A stretch of 21,549 nucleotides of DNA from an uncultured Bacilli bacterium (GTDB lineage Bacteria > Bacillota_I > Bacilli_A > RF39 > UBA660). Below, in pieces: positions 20,071-21,549 of this stretch. The notes under the pieces were generated by a model. It searched no databases and was not told where the DNA came from. It was given only the letters and a program-made list of their open reading frames with translations. The stretch is taken from assembly GCA_934169415.1 (NCBI GenBank), contig CAKPNP010000020.1, positions 1 to 21,549 of the forward strand. The letters are read 5' to 3'. Made by a program: the position numbers and the translations under genes. The stretch's first letter is position 1; the number at the start of each line of letters is the position of its first letter.

Positions 20071-21258
20071 ATGGCAAAACAAAAATTTGATCGTTCAAAA
20101 CCACATGTTAACATTGGTACAATTGGACACGTAGATCATGGTAAAACTACTTTAACTGCTGCTATTTCTAAAGTTTTAGCTGGAAAAAATGGTAACGAAC
20201 AAGTAGATTTTGCTAATATCGATAAAGCACCAGAAGAAAGAGAAAGAGGTATTACTATTAATACTGCTCATATCGAATATTCTACAGACAAGAGACATTA
20301 TGCACATGTTGACTGTCCAGGACATGCTGATTATGTTAAAAACATGATTACAGGTGCTGCTCAAATGGATGGAGCAATATTAGTTATTGCTGCAACAGAT
20401 GGACCTATGGCACAAACTCGTGAACATATCTTACTTTCACGTCAAGTTGGTGTACCTCGTATGGTAGTTTTCATGAACAAATGTGATATGGTTGATGATG
20501 AAGAATTACTAGACTTAGTTGAAATGGAAATTCGTGAATTATTAACTGAATATGGATATGATGGCGACAATACTCCAATTATCCGTGGATCAGCTTTAAA
20601 AGCACTTGAAGGAGATCCAGTATGGGTAGCTAAAGTTGAAGAATTAATGGATACTGTTGATTCATATATTGAAACTCCAGCTCGTGATACTGAAAAACCA
20701 TTCTTAATGCCAATCGAAGACGTATTTACAATCACTGGTCGTGGAACAGTTGTTACAGGACGTGTTGAAAGAGGTCAATTAAAACTTAATGATGAAGTTG
20801 AAATTGTTGGTTTAAGAGAAGAAACTAAGAAAACAGTTGTTACAGGAATTGAAATGTTCCGTAAACAATTAGATTATGCTGAAGCAGGAGATAACGCTGG
20901 TGTATTATTACGTGGTGTTGCTCGTGACGAAGTTGAAAGAGGTCAAGTATTAGCTAAACCTGGTACAGTTACTCCTCATACAAAATTCAAAGCTACAGTT
21001 TATGTATTAACTAAAGAAGAAGGAGGACGTCATAAACCATTCTTTACAAATTATCGTCCACAATTCTATTTTAGAACTACAGATGTAACTGGTGTTATTG
21101 AATTACCTGCTGGTGTTGAAATGGTTATGCCTGGGGATAATGTTGAAATTACTGTTGAATTAATAGCTCCAATTGCTATTGAAAACGGTACTAAATTCTC
21201 TATCCGTGAAGGTGGACACACTGTAGGTGCTGGTAACGTTTCTGAAATTATTAAATAA
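20071..21258 (+). CDS. tuf: Elongation factor Tu
   Basis: 395 residues, complete. Carries aminoacyl-tRNA to the ribosome. Motifs are canonical: GHVDHGKTTLTAAI (G1), RGITINTAHIEY (G2), DCPGHADYVKNMITGAAQMD (G3), FMNKCDMVDD (G4) and RGSALKALEGD (G5), followed by the barrel domains with TGRGTVVTGRVERG and FFTNYRPQFYFRTTDVTG. The intact G4/G5 pair contrasts with the EF-G encoded just upstream. It is the last gene of the str cluster, with its own candidate promoter in the 73-base gap after fusA and a strong terminator. Codon choice (CGT for Arg, CCA for Pro, few ATA codons) is the highly expressed type. Confidence 0.99.
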   Translation: MAKQKFDRSKPHVNIGTIGHVDHGKTTLTAAISKVLAGKNGNEQVDFANIDKAPEERERGITINTAHIEYSTDKRHYAHVDCPGHADYVKNMITGAAQMDGAILVIAATDGPMAQTREHILLSRQVGVPRMVVFMNKCDMVDDEELLDLVEMEIRELLTEYGYDGDNTPIIRGSALKALEGDPVWVAKVEELMDTVDSYIETPARDTEKPFLMPIEDVFTITGRGTVVTGRVERGQLKLNDEVEIVGLREETKKTVVTGIEMFRKQLDYAEAGDNAGVLLRGVARDEVERGQVLAKPGTVTPHTKFKATVYVLTKEEGGRHKPFFTNYRPQFYFRTTDVTGVIELPAGVEMVMPGDNVEITVELIAPIAIENGTKFSIREGGHTVGAGNVSEIIK

Positions 21259-21274
21259 TTTTTAGTTAAGTTTC

Positions 21275-21303
21275 AAAACAAGGATTTATTCCTTGTTTTT
21301 TTT
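21275..21303 (+). terminator. Terminator of the str-tuf cluster
   Basis: AAAACAAGGA (21275-21284), loop TTTAT, TCCTTGTTTT (21290-21299), then T-run to 21303. A textbook intrinsic terminator. Confidence 0.92.
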
Positions 21304-21346
21304 GGAATTGTAAATAAAATTAATAAGATAATTTGTATGCTTTTAA

Positions 21347-21375
21347 TTGAATAATACTATGAAATGTGATATTAT
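21347..21375 (+). promoter_or_regulatory. Promoter in the terminal region
   Basis: TTGAAT (21347-21352), 17-base spacer, extended -10 TGA-TATTAT (21370-21375). Predicted start near 21382, about 70 bases before a start codon with a good SD. Confidence 0.6.
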
Positions 21376-21452
21376 TTTAATAGATAAAAATAATATGTGG
21401 GTAAAATAATTCGCAAATTTAAAATTTAGGAAAAATTGATAGGAGTAATAAT

Positions 21453-21491
21453 ATGAAATTAACAAATAGTAACCCTGGGGGGGGGCATTAA
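21453..21491 (+). other. Start of a short open frame interrupted by a G9 tract
   Basis: ATG at 21453 with SD AGGAG (21441-21445) opens MKLTNSNPGGGH and stops at 21489-21491. The glycines come from nine consecutive G at 21477-21485, the only long G-run in the window. With one more G the frame would reach 20 codons (stop at 21511-21513); with one fewer it stops sooner. It may be a phase-variable gene, a leader peptide, or a real gene broken by an assembly error near the end of the sequence. I see no gene from 21492 to 21549. Confidence 0.35.
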
Positions 21492-21549
21492 ATAAATATT
21501 ATAATGACTCTTAAACGTATATTTAGATATTTAAAGTATAATAATAAAA

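Noticed and set aside
20442..20735. Minus-strand frames inside tuf and fusA
   Set aside because: Ser-rich shadow frames of conserved genes, without SD or promoter.
21214..21225. EF-Tu reads EGGHTVGAG where many relatives have EGGRTVG
   Set aside because: A single conservative change outside the GTPase motifs; I cannot judge its rarity without an alignment.
1..21549. CRISPR arrays, tRNA or rRNA genes, insertion sequences, integrases, reverse transcriptase
   Set aside because: Looked for by eye on both strands; no repeat-spacer pattern, cloverleaf, transposase or RT motif was found.

Overview
The window looks like a chromosomal segment of a very AT-rich Gram-positive bacterium of the class Bacilli, most like the small gut lineages near Erysipelotrichia/RF39. 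The placement is inferred from protein style, AT bias, Shine-Dalgarno (SD) sites of the AGGAGG/AGGTGAT type and low-GC Gram-positive gene families. TGA is used as a stop (positions 6412, 12405, 16852) and Trp is TGG, so it uses the standard bacterial code and not the Mycoplasma code. The window opens inside a gene and its last 290 bases carry no long gene, so it may be a whole contig.

Layout. 1-1524: 3' part of a surface protein with a class III (type IV pilin-like) N-terminus and a C-terminal formylglycine-generating-enzyme/C-type-lectin-like domain, whose last ~50 codons resemble the variable repeat of a diversity-generating retroelement. 1560-2477 (minus): YtqA/YhcC-type radical SAM protein. 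2586-4007: YfcC/DcuC-like permease. 4103-5509: pyruvate kinase with a TTG start. 5571-6200: YgjP-like metallopeptidase, predicted leaderless. 6247-8065: a 55-residue Cse60-like protein followed by a SpoVB/MurJ-type flippase. 8167-9939: HerA-like ATPase. 9998-10426: small lipoprotein. 10434-10790 (minus): HIT protein. 10896-11753: second pilin-like protein with Ig-like domains. 11761-11886 (minus): 41-residue membrane peptide. 11991-16090: MarR regulator and a heterodimeric ABC exporter in one operon. 16186-16854: degenerate Nudix/winged-helix regulator. 17006-21258: rpsL-rpsG-fusA-tuf (str operon). 21259-21549: terminator, promoter, and a short open frame interrupted by a run of nine G.

How the genes fit together. 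The only clear multi-gene modules are the str operon, the MarR-ABC exporter operon and the Cse60/flippase pair. The rest are monocistronic units, each with its own extended -10 promoter and hairpin terminator. Both pilin-like proteins imply a prepilin peptidase and assembly machinery encoded elsewhere.

Most noteworthy points. (1) EF-G in the str operon has NKMG instead of NKMD in its G4 motif, while the G5 Ser is changed to Asp, so the carboxylate seems to have moved from one guanine-recognition loop to the other. (2) The adjacent uS12 has Ile at a proline that is otherwise close to invariant. (3) The pilin/lectin protein ends in a possible hypervariable region. (4) Five promoters place the first G of the SD exactly six bases after TATAAT, and a sixth places ATG itself there. 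(5) An 11-bp element occurs three times between fusA and tuf and can form two mutually exclusive hairpins over the tuf promoter.
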